Source: Chionis minor
Taxonomy: Eukaryota; Chordata; Aves; Charadriiformes; Chionididae
Length of the DNA: 64,000 bases
Direction of reading: 5' to 3'
Assembly: GCA_013398295.1 (NCBI GenBank)
Contig: VZSF01008843.1
Coordinates: 57,217-121,216, forward strand
Shown piece by piece: positions 1 to 11,700 of this stretch; position 1 is the stretch's first letter, and every line of letters begins with the position of its first letter. The notes beneath the pieces are model-generated. The model had not been told where the DNA came from and did not search any database. It was given only the letters and a program-made list of their open reading frames with translations. The position numbers were made by a program, and so were the translations under genes.

Positions 1-727
1 CAACCCCAAAACCACCCGAAAATCCAACGTCTTCATCCGCCGGCTCCGTGCGGTGACGCCAGGCTGGAGCTGCCGGAGGGGAGCTGCGTGCGGCGGGAGG
101 TTTCGCAGCACATATGTCTATTTTAAAAGCCCGTGGTGTGATCTCTTGCCCTACTTTCCAGACTCTTGCCGGTACTTTCCCTGCGTCCAGAGGCCGAGTC
201 CTGCTGGCAGGAGCTTCCCTGGAAGCCGGAGCTGAGCGAGCCACTGGGCTCTCCCCAGTGCCCGGTGGCTAGGATCGGGGACGGGGCGGTGGGATTGGGG
301 TCGAGACGGCGGTTTTGGTCGCTAATGCGCTGCCTTTCTCTCTGGCAGAGAGAGGGAGGTCCCCTGGCACCGTGCGGATGAGACCAGGCAGAGAAGAGCA
401 CGGCACGTTTGTACGCAGCACCCCAGTTAGTCTCCTTTACCCCCCTCCATTTGCCCCGGTGATGAAAAGGCTCCCTACTCGCACCTGAGCCAACCCTGCC
501 AAGCTCCTGCGTGGCTCCGCAGCGATTTTGGGGCTGGAGGGGCCAGGAGCCACTCTCCAACGCGGAGATTTTCCAACGCGGAGATTTTTTTCCCGTGCGG
601 GCAGGGAAGGGATCGATCCCATCCCCGCTGCGTCGCCCCTACCCAGCCATACCTCCCCCGTGCGGGCACCCCGGGCCCCCGATGCCCAGCTGAATTCGGG
701 CAGCGTGACCCCTGCCACACCATCGCC
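1..727 (+). promoter_or_regulatory. PIK3R3: 5' flank and probable 5'UTR of the SH3-BH (p85-type) transcript
   Basis: This stretch precedes the SH3-domain start codon. It has no recognisable coding exon. A good splice acceptor is visible: a branch-point-like CTAAT at 322-326, a pyrimidine-rich tract at 331-343 and AG at 347-348. A 5'UTR exon could therefore begin at 349 and run into the coding exon, with a non-coding first exon further upstream; p85alpha also has its start codon in a second exon. Upstream ATGs occur in this putative leader, for example at 378 with a stop near 486. No TATA box is evident. The transcription start cannot be placed from sequence alone. Confidence 0.4.
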
Positions 728-1043
728 ATGGCCTCCTCGGACGGGCTGCAGTACCGGGCTCTCTACGAGTACCAGAAAGACCGGGAAGAGGACCTGGCAC
801 TGTGCCCCGGGGACCTGCTGACGGTCAGCAGGGCTGGGCTGCTCAGCAGCCCCGACTACAAGGACGGGGACGAGCGCAGCCCCCAGGGTTGGCTCCACGG
901 CCTCAACGAGCGCACCAAGGAGCGCGGCGACTTCCCCGGCACCTACGTGGAATACCTGGGTCCCACGCGCATCGTCGCCGCTCCCACCAAGGCCAGGCCA
1001 CGGCCCTTGCCCCCGCCACCCGCTGGGACCCCCGCAGCCTGGG
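728..1043 (+). CDS. PIK3R3: Coding exon 1 of a p85-type PI3K regulatory subunit: SH3 domain and proline-rich linker
   Basis: This exon encodes residues 1-105 plus the first base of codon 106. It starts at an ATG in a strong Kozak context (gccATGg) and ends at a GTGAGT donor at 1044. The protein is clearly a p85-family SH3 domain: ALYEY at residues 11-15, the acidic REED at 19-22, GDLLTV at 28-33, the conserved Trp in GWLHG at 54-58, and the [12 protein letters not shown] block at 67-78. It is followed by a basic/proline stretch with RPRPLPPPP at 90-98, matching the first proline-rich motif of p85alpha, which can engage SH3 domains. In the family the SH3 domain binds proline-rich ligands and helps regulate p85 dimers in the cytosol. 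No frameshift or stop is present. Assignment to PIK3R3 rather than PIK3R2 rests on its position upstream of the p55gamma exon. Confidence 0.93.
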
Positions 1044-3314
1044 GTGAGTGCTGGGGGAGCGGGGAGATGGGAGCCCGTGGGTGGGTATCCCCTGCAAGAT
1101 GGTGAGGGTGGTGTGGAACCGGTGTGGATGTTTGCCTTTGGGATGGCTCGGCAGGGATCCACTCTCGGGATGCGGATCCAGCCCCAGAAGGAGGAGCTGC
1201 TCTGGGATTTATTCACCCCGGTGCATCGAGGCAGACGCAGGAGGGGCAGGGGGTGCCCCCCAGGCAAACACACTGCAGGGATTGCTCCTCTCCAACATCC
1301 CGGGCTGGCCAAGGGGGATGGCCAAGGGGGTCCACGTCTGTAAGAGCACAGGAGAAGATGAAGATGAAGCCCTTTGGTCCCCCAGGGGGGAGCAGAAAGC
1401 TCCATGGCAGTCCCCAGGGACTTCTTCCTCCAACTGCTCTTCTCCCCTGCCGCTGCGGCACCCGATTCCGGCTGCTCTCGGTGCCCGGGTGAGTGCTGGC
1501 CCCCAGCCAGCTCCCAGCCATGCGGTCACTTTGTGTAAGCTGGGACGGGGGACAGCTTGGGCACACAGTGGGATTACTCCCCAGGGGTGTCCTCCATCCC
1601 CAGGGGCTGCAGCATGCCGCTGGGGAGAGATGTTTGGCAGGATCCTTCCAGGCATGGGAACCACGGCCATTTCTCCACCAGGATCTGCTGAGCTTGTGGA
1701 GCATCTCTGCCCTCGCCTCTTATTGTGGCCAAGTGCATTGGGACTGGGAGGGATCTGACAGCAGTTGCATAATGTACCCAAGATGGGGGGAAAAAAAAAA
1801 AAAGGCAAAGTAACCCCCCCACACCCCGTTCCAGCCAGGCAAACCACCATGAATAAAGCCATGATGCTCTCCTTCTCCGGGGTGCGTTGGTCAGGGAGGA
1901 GCACTCTCTTGGAGGAGGTGATGGAGGAGACATCGCTGGGGGGACAGCGGCACCACCTTTAGCTGCAGGTGCCCCAAACCTGCCCAGCTGCTGACCCGGC
2001 ACCTCGAGGACCCTCTTCACTTGGTTTGGGATCAAGGCGCAGATGTGGTAACCAGAGAGGCTGGCTGGGCACGGGGGAGTACCTTGGCCCCAGGTTTAGA
2101 GGGACACCTGCTGACCCATGGATGGATGGAAGGAGTCCATCCATCCCCCTCCAAGACAGGGTTCCAGGTACACTTGCCACTCTGATTGAAGAGGGTGGGG
2201 GCCACCTGGTCCCTGGGCTGAGCATGGCAGGACTCAGCTGGCGCAGGGCAACTCCTTCCCAAGACACCATCCACCACCACGTATGGGGTTTCCAGTGTGG
2301 ATCCTGCTGCTCAGCATCCCTCAAATGGGGAGGCGGGGATGCTGGGACCCCCCTCTGTCCCCCCTCACTGAAAGAGGGGTGCTCTTCCCTGACCGATGCC
2401 CCAGTTGTGCCAAGGCAGCCATGGTTTCAGATCTGCAAGCATCTACGTGCTGCCATCGCAGGGGAGGGGGGGGCCACTTTCAGAGGGTGACCCCCCCTTC
2501 CCAGACAAGCTCACTGGCATGTGAGGAGCCCTCTGCCCATTTGGTGGGCAGATCCCTAGCAAACTCAGTGCTGTAGTGCAGACAACTCTGGTCAGACAGG
2601 GGCAGACCCAAGGGCTCTCCAGCCCCATTCACTGGGATTTTTAGAGACGGGAGAGCGTGGATCCATCCTCTTGCTTCTGTCCCTGCTGCCCGTCACCGTT
2701 GCCTCACACCTGCCCTGCACAGGGGGTGGTATGGGCGCCTCTCCGAGGGGCTGGGAGTTGTGCCCAGGGGACCCCTGCCCCACAGGTGACGGGGACGTGG
2801 TGATGCCCCACAGATCCAGGCAGGTCCCCAGCAGCAAGCGCAGCCTGGCTGGAGAGCCTGGCCCGCACAGAAGGTCTCAGCACGGGATACCCAACCCTGT
2901 GTGTGCTTGGGATAAAAAATTAAATTTAAAAATATATATTTATACATCTGAGATTTTTTTTTAATAGCAAAAAAACCACTAAAACCAGGTTTCAGGGGTA
3001 GATTGGGGAGGGTGCTGCCATCTGCAGGACATGCTCTAGCCATGGCCTTGTGTCCAGCATCACTCTCCAGGGGGGTGTTGGGTGCTGCCTCCCTGGTGCT
3101 GTGCCGCGGGGTGCCCCTCCGGGGGGTGCCTTTCCGGGGGCGATGCCAGGGTGTGCAGACACCTTGGCAGCAGACACTCGTCACCCACAACCACATCTTT
3201 CTGCAGCAGCAGAGCAGCGTGTACCGTTTCACGTCGGTTTAAACCCAAACCTCCCAGCTGGCGGGATTTCCCTTAGAGTAAAAATCTCCAACATGCTCTT
3301 GGAAGAGAAGGGAC

Positions 3315-3339
3315 TTTTTTTTTTTCTTTTTTTTTTTTT
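3315..3339. repeat. Poly-T tract
   Basis: A run of 11 T, one C, then 13 T. There is no CR1 body or other retroelement sequence next to it that I can recognise. Confidence 0.9.
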
Positions 3340-4736
3340 GGAAAATTCTTCCCGTACTGTTTCCCTTCCCAAACAGAGGTTTTGAGGGACATTTGTTTTG
3401 GCTGGCCTGAATGCTTATTTTCTGTGACAGCGGTGTACCACCCTGCATGCCCTCGGTGCCCACTGAGCCCCAGTGCTGGCTGGGGATCCCAGGGATCCCA
3501 AGCAGGGCGAAGCCCTGGAGGGAGCCCTGAATGGGAAAGAGATGCTGTGTTTCCCAGCCATGCCCCAGAGCCAAGGCTGGCTCTGCCAGGAGGAATGGTC
3601 TTTTTTAAAATAAATAACATCCTAAAAATGGTTCTGCAGTGGATTTGAGTCCCCGGGGGACTCCCCGGCAGCTTGGCAGCTGTCCTGCCCCTGCCTGGTT
3701 GTCCTGTGCGGCATCACCGCTGCAAGGCACCACCTCCGCTTTCCCCAGGGTCGGAGCCGAGCGGTGCGTCAGGATGCTGGGGTCCAGTCTGAGGGGCTAA
3801 AGCTCCAACCTGAGCTTGGAGCTATTCCTGCTGTTTCCAGCAAGGAGAAACAGATGGTTATTTTTTGCCATCACCGCCTTTCCCCAAAACATCGTCTTGG
3901 AGGCCAAAACCCCAGTTTCTCGTAATTAAAAAACCACTTGTGGTGAGGACATTTTCCATGGGCTCCCCATCGCCTGCTTTGCTTTAAACCCTGAAATCTT
4001 CCCCGTTCCCACCCGACACACCCGCACATCCCCATCAGGCAGTGCAGGGCACCCCGTTGCCAGGCTCGGGGGTCACAGTCCTGTCTGGGGACTGGATCGA
4101 CCACCTATGGGCGGGAGCTTTGCATCCCTTCCCACTCTCCAGAGGAGCATCAGGGTATCACCACGGCAAAGATGAGAGCCTGGATCCACCCGTTGCGGCC
4201 AAGTTGTGTTTTTGCAAAAGGTCAAAGGCAGCGATGCCCTGTCCGCAGCCCCCCCTTTTTTTTTTTTTTCTCTTTCATTCCTTAAAACAATTATGGATTT
4301 ACTGGCTTCACATGTGAGCTCCCTGCATCCTGCCAGGCAACAAAAAACAAAGACAGAATGAACTTAATGCTGGAGTTGGCCAGGCTAGAGCATGCCTCGC
4401 TGGTGGGAAAAAAAAAATCATGCTCAGGCTTTTTCCTAACCTGCTATAATTTTTTTAAATATATTTCCTCCAGAACAGATCCGCTCACCACATAAAACAG
4501 GTAGAAGAGCTCTTGACGTATCAGCCTTTCCAGATGCCATCCATGCCCCAGCGGTCACATGTGTCTCTGATGTGCTGTGGGTGGTGGCAGCCCCTGATTG
4601 TCCCCTGCCCCCTGCCTTCCCAGGGGGGTTCAAGGCCACTAATGAGAGAGTGTGAGGGGAAATTCCAACACTGTCTGGGTTTCTGTCAAGTATAACCTGC
4701 ACAGGTGGAGAGGTTTATCAGCCAGGGTGATAAGAA

Positions 4737-4764
4737 GGGAGGGAGGGAGGGAGGGATGGATGGA
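4737..4764. repeat. (GGGA)5 microsatellite followed by (TGGA)2
   Basis: Five perfect GGGA units at 4737-4756 are followed by two TGGA units. This is a simple intronic repeat, likely length-polymorphic. Confidence 0.9.
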
Positions 4765-5450
4765 ATGTGCCCTGGGGTAAGGAGAGCTGTTCTTACTCCT
4801 GCCGGGGGGTTTGCTCCTCTCTGGTAGGGTCTAGGATGAGGTGTCCTTGGTATAAAACCCAGGAGCCAGCAGCACCTGGGGATTCATGCCATGAGAAGCC
4901 TGACTTATCTTTGGCTGAAGGGCTGCTCAAAGGCTGGTGGAGGTCTTCACCGGCCAAGGGGGTGGCTGAGTCCTCCTTGGGCTTGTGCTCAACCCTGTTC
5001 TAGACACCAGAGAATCCAAGCGGGTGAGAGCTGCAGGGAGCCATGTCTGCACTGGGCACAGATCTGCCTCCCCCCACCCCCAGCTCCCACCTGGTGCTAC
5101 TAAGGGCTGTGGGTGGTGAGAGGGGGCAGCTCGCAGTGCCATGGGAGGAGAGGTGGGGAAGGGGTTTCAGCCTGATGCAGCCCAGGGTGGGATCCTGCCC
5201 GCGGGTAGGGTATGTGCCCAAGCAGGTCTCTGCATCTCAGCAAGTGTCTGAGCCCCCAACAGTGACTCTTACTGCAAAACCAGGATAAAATATGGGAGTT
5301 CTCCAAAACTGGACATGTATGAGCCGAAGCGTTGGCTGTGGCTGTGCCAAAGTGGCAGCTTGATCCTGCTCCCGGGGGAGCCAAGCAAAGAGGCTGGAAT
5401 TCCCACAGGCACAAATTTCCAAGCCCCTTCTCCCTGTCTTTCCATCACAG

Positions 5451-5546
5451 GGCTCCCCGGGCAGGCAGAGCTCGCCGAGCACCCCACCCTCCCTGAGCAG
5501 GCGCTGCCGACCGTGGCCAGGCTCATCGAGGCGCTGGAAAAACAAG
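5451..5546 (+). CDS. PIK3R3: Coding exon 2: start of the BH (RhoGAP-like) domain of the p85-type subunit
   Basis: This 96-base exon follows the acceptor tccatcacag and ends at the donor GTATGG at 5547. Two bases complete codon 106 (Gly), then 31 codons give residues 107-137, then one base remains (phase 1). The peptide contains an acidic/proline-rich lead (ELAEHPTLPEQ) and the helix TVARLIEALEKQ. These align with the p85alpha exon carrying DLAEQFAPP and the helix LLIKLVEAIEKK, at the same intron positions. In p85 this helix opens the breakpoint-cluster-region homology (BH) domain, which in the family contacts small GTPases and PTEN. The frame is open and in phase with the exons on both sides. 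Confidence 0.9.
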
Positions 5547-5796
5547 GTATGGGCAGCCGCAGCATCCGTCGGCACGGCACGCGTGGGTGCATGCGCACAA
5601 AAACCCCCTCTGCCCATGTTGGGAGATGCCCCGAGAGCATCACTAGAGCCAAACTTCACCCCACACACCCCGGGGGTACCTGTGTGGCATGGGCAGGGTG
5701 AGGGAGCTTGGTGGTCTCAGTCCCTGCCCACTTCCATCACGTTGCAGGCAGGATTTGGGGCTCAGGACTGACCCCTCTCTCCTGGGTGCTCCCCAG

Positions 5797-5874
5797 GTCC
5801 TGACAGCGAGGTGCTCTACAGATCCACCCCGGGCGCGCTGGGGGACGCTGAGCTGAAGCGGGCGCTCCTGGCAG
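5797..5874 (+). CDS. PIK3R3: Coding exon 3: BH domain segment with the Arg-finger-like position
   Basis: This 78-base exon lies between the acceptor tgctccccag and a consensus GTAAGT donor at 5875, only 250 bases after the previous exon. It completes Gly138 and encodes residues 139-163, ending in phase 1. The segment EVLYRSTPG followed by AELKRALLA matches the p85alpha exon with STLYRTQSS and AELRQLL. RhoGAP domains carry their catalytic arginine at the equivalent LYR position; here it is Arg146, so that residue is kept. p85 BH domains are not known as efficient Rho GAPs, and I make no claim of activity. The exact size, phase and tyrosine-arginine pair make the call firm despite the short length. 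Confidence 0.9.
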
Positions 5875-6399
5875 GTAAGTCCCAGAGTCGTGTCGCTCCC
5901 CTTGTCCCGGGGCAGGAAGGGGGCCGTGGAGGTGATGCTGCCAGGCGAGCAATGTGACCCAGGTGCAGCAGGGATGGATTACTGGCTCCAACCTCGTTAT
6001 GGCCCTAATTACAGCCCTGTAAGGCCCTGTCTGCGTGTAAGCCCCGCTCCGCTCCCCCAATACCCCCACGTGATGCTGCCAAGAGGGATGTAGGTGCAGG
6101 GCTGGGGCTTTTCATCAGAAGCCCTATTTTTTTTTAGGGAGAAGAATATTCTGTTTTGCAAACCTTTAGGGTTTCTATCGGAGAAGCGAGGCAGGGCGAA
6201 AACCTCTTGTGGGTGCAATAGGGAAAAAGAACGGGGGAAGAAAAAGCGCGTTTTTCAGGAGAACAGGAAGCGTTTTGCAGGACTGGGGCACGAGCAGGGC
6301 AGGGAGGAGGGAAAAACCCATCTCCCCAGCGCAGCTCCTAAATTCACGGCTGGGATGGCACGGGGGCGTGATGGATCCAGCGTGCTGCCCAAATCCAGC

Positions 6400-6850
6400 G
6401 CGGGGGGGAGGGGGTGAAGCACCTCCATCCTCCTGGCCGCGGTGCCCAGCGGGCGGCACTGTGGCACCAGGCACGGTCCGGCCCCGCGCAGCCCGGCTCT
6501 GCCACCGCGTCCCGTCCCGTCCCGTCCCGTCCCACGCCTGCCTTTGGGTCCGGCATCCCGGGAGCTGCCGGCCGGGGCCTGCGGCGCGGCGGGGAGGGGT
6601 GGGAGCGGGGAAGCGGCGGCTGTGCCAGCGCCGGGAGCCGGCGGCAGCCGGGCGGTGTTGCTGGGGAGAAGAGCTGTGATGAAATCGCTATATTAAGCAA
6701 CATGACCTCATCGCTTCCCCCGCGCACCGGGAGACGCTTCCCCGCCGGGCGGGGGGGGACCGGGCTGCGGAGAAGGAAGGGATGCGGGAGAGGAGGCGCT
6801 GGGGGTCCCGCGGGCGGCCGCATCCCCGGCTGCCCGAGGGGGGCTCTGCT
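6400..6850. promoter_or_regulatory. Intragenic GC-rich, CpG-dense island (possible regulatory element or alternative promoter)
   Basis: The stretch is visibly dense in CpG and GC boxes compared with the intron around it. It includes a CGTCC pentamer array at 6508-6533 and, at about 6690-6700, a TATA-like GCTATATTAAGC followed by TGACCTCATCGC. A transcript starting here would skip the SH3 exon and the first two BH exons and could join only the exon at 14530. There is no direct evidence of transcription; it may simply be a GC-rich patch. Confidence 0.3.
6508..6533. repeat. (CGTCC)5 pentanucleotide tandem repeat
   Basis: Five perfect CGTCC units lie within the GC-rich island. Confidence 0.9.
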
Positions 6851-8713
6851 CCCCCGGGGATGACGGTGCACCCCAGCACCCTGCTCTCCTCCCCACTCCT
6901 TCCCCTGCTGCAGTCTGGGGAAGGCAGGAGCAGCGGGGTGCCCTTTGGCACGGCCTCGTTCCCTGGCCCAGATTTCCCAGCTGGTCTCCAGAGGAGGTGA
7001 AGGCGTCTGGAGCTCGACCCCGGCAGCCCCGGTTGCCCCGGGCGTTGATGCCCAGGTGGGCCAAGGGCAGCGACAGCAGCGCGAGAAGGATGCTTTGCTT
7101 TCCAAGCATGCTGGAGTTACGGGTCCTCCGTCTTCCCTGCGCAGCATCCTCAGCAGGCACAAGGCTCACGGTCACTACCGAAATCCTGCCCAGCCTCCAG
7201 AGGCTTCCCCAGCCCAAGGGCAAAATCCACTGGCTTTGCCGGAGCCTGGAGCTGGAGCTCTGAGCAGCTGCTGCGTCTGTCCAGGTTTTCATCTTCCACT
7301 GCAGGACCCAGCACCGGGCAGGGAAATGCCATCGTAGTTTTCAAACCATTTGAAAGCCCTGAAAAATCCGCAGCAGCCCTGCGTGACTCGGTGCTCCCAA
7401 GCCCCTCATCTCCTGTAGGACCTAAATAAGCCCTCTTATTTAGTAATTCGAGGAGCTGCCCTGTGTGCTTGGCAACACCGGGGCTGGGCAAAGCCAGAGC
7501 TCCCCAGAGCTGGACAGGGTAGGACATGTCATGTGTTTGCTAGGTCTCAGCCGGAGGGGCTGATGCTCAGCCCCGCTAGAGAGATGCTCTGCAAACAGCA
7601 TGGGGATGATGCTGCTGGCAGGGACAAGCATCCCGGCAGAGCCCAGGCATGGCAGCCTGCTCTCCCCAAAGCTTCCTGTGGACCAAAGACCTAGCAGTGC
7701 TTCCCCAGGGCCCTTCTGGAGCTCAGACTGCGCTGGGGACGGCAGGAGAGCATCTCTGCTTTGGCTACCGTACAGGCCCTTCCGTTGCGTTTGGTGGGGT
7801 GAAACATCCCTGCCAAAAAAGGGGAGTTTGCCTGCCCCATGCACTAGACGGCAGAGGCGAGGGTTGCGTTTCTCTTCCTCTTGTGCTCCTGATGGTCCAT
7901 CGCTGCCAGCAGCCCGCCTGAAAAAGTCAAGCTCCATCTGGGGGAACGGGGAGAAATCAGAGCTGGGGCTGGCAGTGGCTGGAACCGAACCACGTCTCAG
8001 CCGGGAGGAAAACTGAGTTCCCACCAGGGGTTTCATCTTCCCTGCAAATACCCAGATCACGCTGGTGTTTGGCAGTGGTGGCAGAAAAACTGCTAGAGAG
8101 CACAAGAAAAAAGAACCTGGGGCTGGATAAGTTCTGGTGTCAGTTTTCTAACCCCCAAATCTTAACACGTCGGGAAAAACAGGGTGTTTTCTACACTGAA
8201 AGAGCATTTGAACTCTCAGTGGGGAGAAGGAGGAGGTTTCTCTGTGGACAAGGAACTGCGCGGGTCAGAGTGGTCCTGGCTGTCCTGGGGCGCCTGCAGG
8301 GATTGTGTCCCCAGGGCTGGGCAGCGCAAGCCTCCGGATGAGTTGTGCGGACTGAACCCTTTCCTTGGCGCTTTCAGAGCCCTTACCCGTGGGGGACCCA
8401 TCCTGGCGGGGCAGGCCCCAAGCCAAACACCGCCCAGGCTTTGGGATGAAGCACTCCCAGGTTTCCCACCCTCATGGGACCGTGGTAGCATCAGGCATGG
8501 TGATGGATGCAGCATGGCTCCACATGGCTATACAGCCTGAGCTGGGGCTGTCCCTGTCCCTTGCCCCAACATTGGTGACATCCTGCAGGATGGTGGCATC
8601 TGACCGCCGGCTAGACCTGTGGACCAAACTTCGTATTTCCATGTTGAGTGATGTGAGAAAAATTATTTATAGGGGAAAAAAATGAGAAAGCAAAGACAGA
8701 GCTCAACAATAAA

Positions 8714-8749
8714 GGGGGGGGGGGGGGGGNGTCTGGGGGGGGGGGGGGG
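8714..8749. repeat. Poly-G run interrupted by an undetermined base
   Basis: There are 16 G (8714-8729), an N at 8730, GTCT, then 15 G (8735-8749). The run could form a G-quadruplex. The N marks an unresolved position, so the true length is uncertain. Confidence 0.85.
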
Positions 8750-11700
8750 AGGGTGGTGGTGGTGTGAATAGACTACCCAGCTGAGATGCCACTGGGGCTG
8801 GTGGGTAGAGCACAGACCGAGGGGTGATTGGGCTCGCAGCAGGCTTATGTTGGCTCCAGAAGAGAATTAATGGTCCTAGGATAGTCAGTGTTTAATTCAG
8901 ACCCTTATGCCCCAAGAGGCAAGCAGTGCCATGCAACGCTGCTTAACACGGGAGTTGTGAGTCACGTGGCGGCACCAAAAAGGGACTTAATGAAAAGCTG
9001 CAGCCCCACGAGGGACTGAGGGGACTTGCTGAAGGGCTGCAGGCAACGAGCCAGCCCGGAGCCCCGCTGCAGCTGCAGGGAAAGAGTTACGGGCAGAAAA
9101 AGAAGAAGAAAGTAGAGGTTTAAATGGCAGCAGCAGGGTGCAGCACTTGCCCCAGCTGCCCCCAGTGCTCCCTGCAGTGCCTGGCTGCTGGCTGTGGGGC
9201 TGCTTCATGGCCTGGGGGCATCTCTGTGTCCATCCTGATAGGGCCCATGCACTGACCCTGAGGATTTCCAGCCCCCAGCACTCCTGCCGTTCCCTGCGTG
9301 TGGCTCAGGGGTGGTTTTGAGCAGAGGGGATGGGGCAAATCACTTGCAAAGTCCCCAGTGTCAGTGGTCACGAGGTGTATGAGACCCTCCAGTGCCTAGG
9401 GGTGATATCTCCTCCCCCCATGCTTGCTTGGGGTCCTGCCCACACCTGTCTCCTCCTGAGATGTGCCAAGCAGCCTTCTCCTCATGGCTGTCGCTGAACC
9501 TGGAAACATGGGACCTTCTCTGGCTGGTGGTAGCAGAGCCATGGGTGGGCTCATGGGTGCTGGAACCCTTGGGAGCTAAGGGACCCAAGCTGGGGGAGGC
9601 TTAGCATGGGGATGGATGCAAAGTCCTGCGTGTAGTGGCCAGGCAGTGCTTTGTCAGTGCTGGGGAAGGATGGTCTGCATCCTCATCCCTCCTCCCTGTT
9701 GGGAACAGGGCACAGAGACCCTGCAGGCCCTCCCCCCACCCTGTGGCAACGTGGGTGCCCCGTATGGCTCGGATGGGACTGGACCCATCCAGGATGGTGG
9801 CGAAGCACTGAAACCTCCCACATTTTGCATACCCCATACCCCAGTCTGAGCTCTGGGGTCTGCTGGGAGATGCAAGCGCCGCGAGCCTTCCCCAGGCAGT
9901 GCTGGGGAAAGCCTCCACTGTTGGCAGGGCCAGGCAGGAGCTGCCTGCATCCCGGGATGCCGGGACAAATCCAGCAGCAGCGCGAGGCGGATTGGAGCCG
10001 GTGTCTCCAGGCGTGCCGTGCCTGCACTGCCATCCTGCGTGCTTTGATCTCGGCCCCGACACAGAGCTGTCTGCCTGGAGACTCGCTCACGTGCCCGGGA
10101 ATTAGGTCAGGCCTCGGTGGGGATTAGCGGGTGACGGTGGGCTCTGGGGCTTCACCGGAGCTGCTGCTGGGCAGAAAGGACCAGGCTGGAGTGAAGAGCA
10201 GCCTGGGGGGACCTCACGCTGCTCCCCCCATCATCGCGGCGTGGATGCCCAGGGAGGCATCACATCCCCATCCTCATCCCAGGGATGCCAGAAGGGATTG
10301 AAGGGCTCTGTTTTGCCCTGGCCAAGCTATTAAACCTCACCACAACGACTTTACTCCTGAACGCAAGGCGCCCCGGTGCCTGCCGCGCTGCTTTTTATTT
10401 ATACCTGCAGTGGAAATAAACCCTGCGTTGCCAGAGCCTGGCAAGAGGCATGAGCTCATCTCTTATATTTGGTGGTGACGAAAGAAGGCTAAATAAACGG
10501 CAGCGGCCCAGACGTCCTTGCCAAACCATCAGGGTGAATTGGGGGTGAGCTTTTGCCACCCCCTCCCGTAGCTGCTGGGGAAGCTGAGGAAGGCAATTGC
10601 CCTCAGGAAGCCAAGGTGGGGGAAGGCAGCCTCACTGGGCACCCTTAAAAGGGGGTCCCTGCCCTGTCTGAGTGCAAGCTGGGGGGGCGGGGGGCGAGGT
10701 GAAACCCAGCTGGGAGAATGTTTGGGGCTGCCAGGAGCCCCCATGCATGGGCAGGGGGTGTCCTGGCAGCTGCCAGGTCCCCAGCACAAGGCACCGGCGG
10801 GCTGGCTGAGAGATGTTACAAAGCTGCTGAATCAAAGCTGGGGAAATATTCCCTGATTCAGCGCAGAGCTCCCCAGTGAACCCCCACTGTGGGATGCCTG
10901 GGAGCCTCAAACACCTGGTTGTGTCCCAGAGGTGTACAGGTCCTTCTGTAGGCAGCATCCATGTGGATGGAAAAGTATAGCCCCCAGGACTGGGTGGGTG
11001 GCAAGGACATCCCTGCAGTGCCAGCTGATGTTTAAACCTAAAAGGTTTGGAAGGGGCAGGGAAATTCCCAAGTCAGTATTTCAGTCAGCCCCTCTGCCAC
11101 AGGGACCACGCACCCAAGGGCATCGTGCTCCGGCAGGACTTGGCAGCCGAGGTCCAGCTTAGCCTGTAGGACGCCCTGCTGCGAGAGGGGCTGGGCAGGG
11201 TCTGCACCCTGTCACCCACGCTCTGGCCAGGGACGTGGGGCACAGCCGTCACCTGTGTCCACGTGCAGGGAACAGCCACGTGAGCGGGACCCGCTCAAGC
11301 CTCTCCTTCAAAACAAGCCCCCCAACCTCCCCCCTGCCACCTCTTGACTAAACATCCTCCGCGTTTACCGAAACTCCAGGCTTACTCGCGCCTCCCCAGC
11401 TGGCTGCAGCTGCCGGGAGAGGTCCCGGTGTTTCCTGCCCAGCCTGACTCAGCCCAAGGTCCCGGCGCCCCTCTGCCTCTGCTGGGATGCAGGGTCTGGC
11501 ATGCCAGTGGGAGGAGGCTGGGAGCACCCATTGCTTTTCCCCCTGGGCTGGTGATCATCCCGCATACCCTCTCCCCCACCCCAAATTTATTCCTGCTTTT
11601 CAGCCGCCATGGGCAAGGGATGCTCCCCGCTGGTCCCCGGCCACTTGTTCCGCCAGCAGGTCAGCAAGCAGGTCGTGTGCTGGAGGGGGTTGGTATGGGG

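Larger units (their letters stand above)
1044..5450 (+). other. Intron 1 of the SH3-BH transcript (4.4 kb, GC-rich)
   Basis: This intron runs from the GTGAGT donor at 1044 to the acceptor tccatcacag ending at 5450. It holds no exon that I recognise; the many open frames on both strands are what GC-rich DNA gives by chance. Visible simple sequence includes poly-A near 1791-1803, a poly-T tract at 3315-3339, poly-T near 4256-4270 and a short GGGA repeat at 4737-4756. Nothing else of note was seen. Confidence 0.7.

Noticed and set aside
437..1405. A 322-codon open frame on the - strand opposite the SH3 exon
   Set aside because: It is antisense to a clearly recognisable SH3 exon and its composition is that of GC-rich noise; no domain is recognisable.
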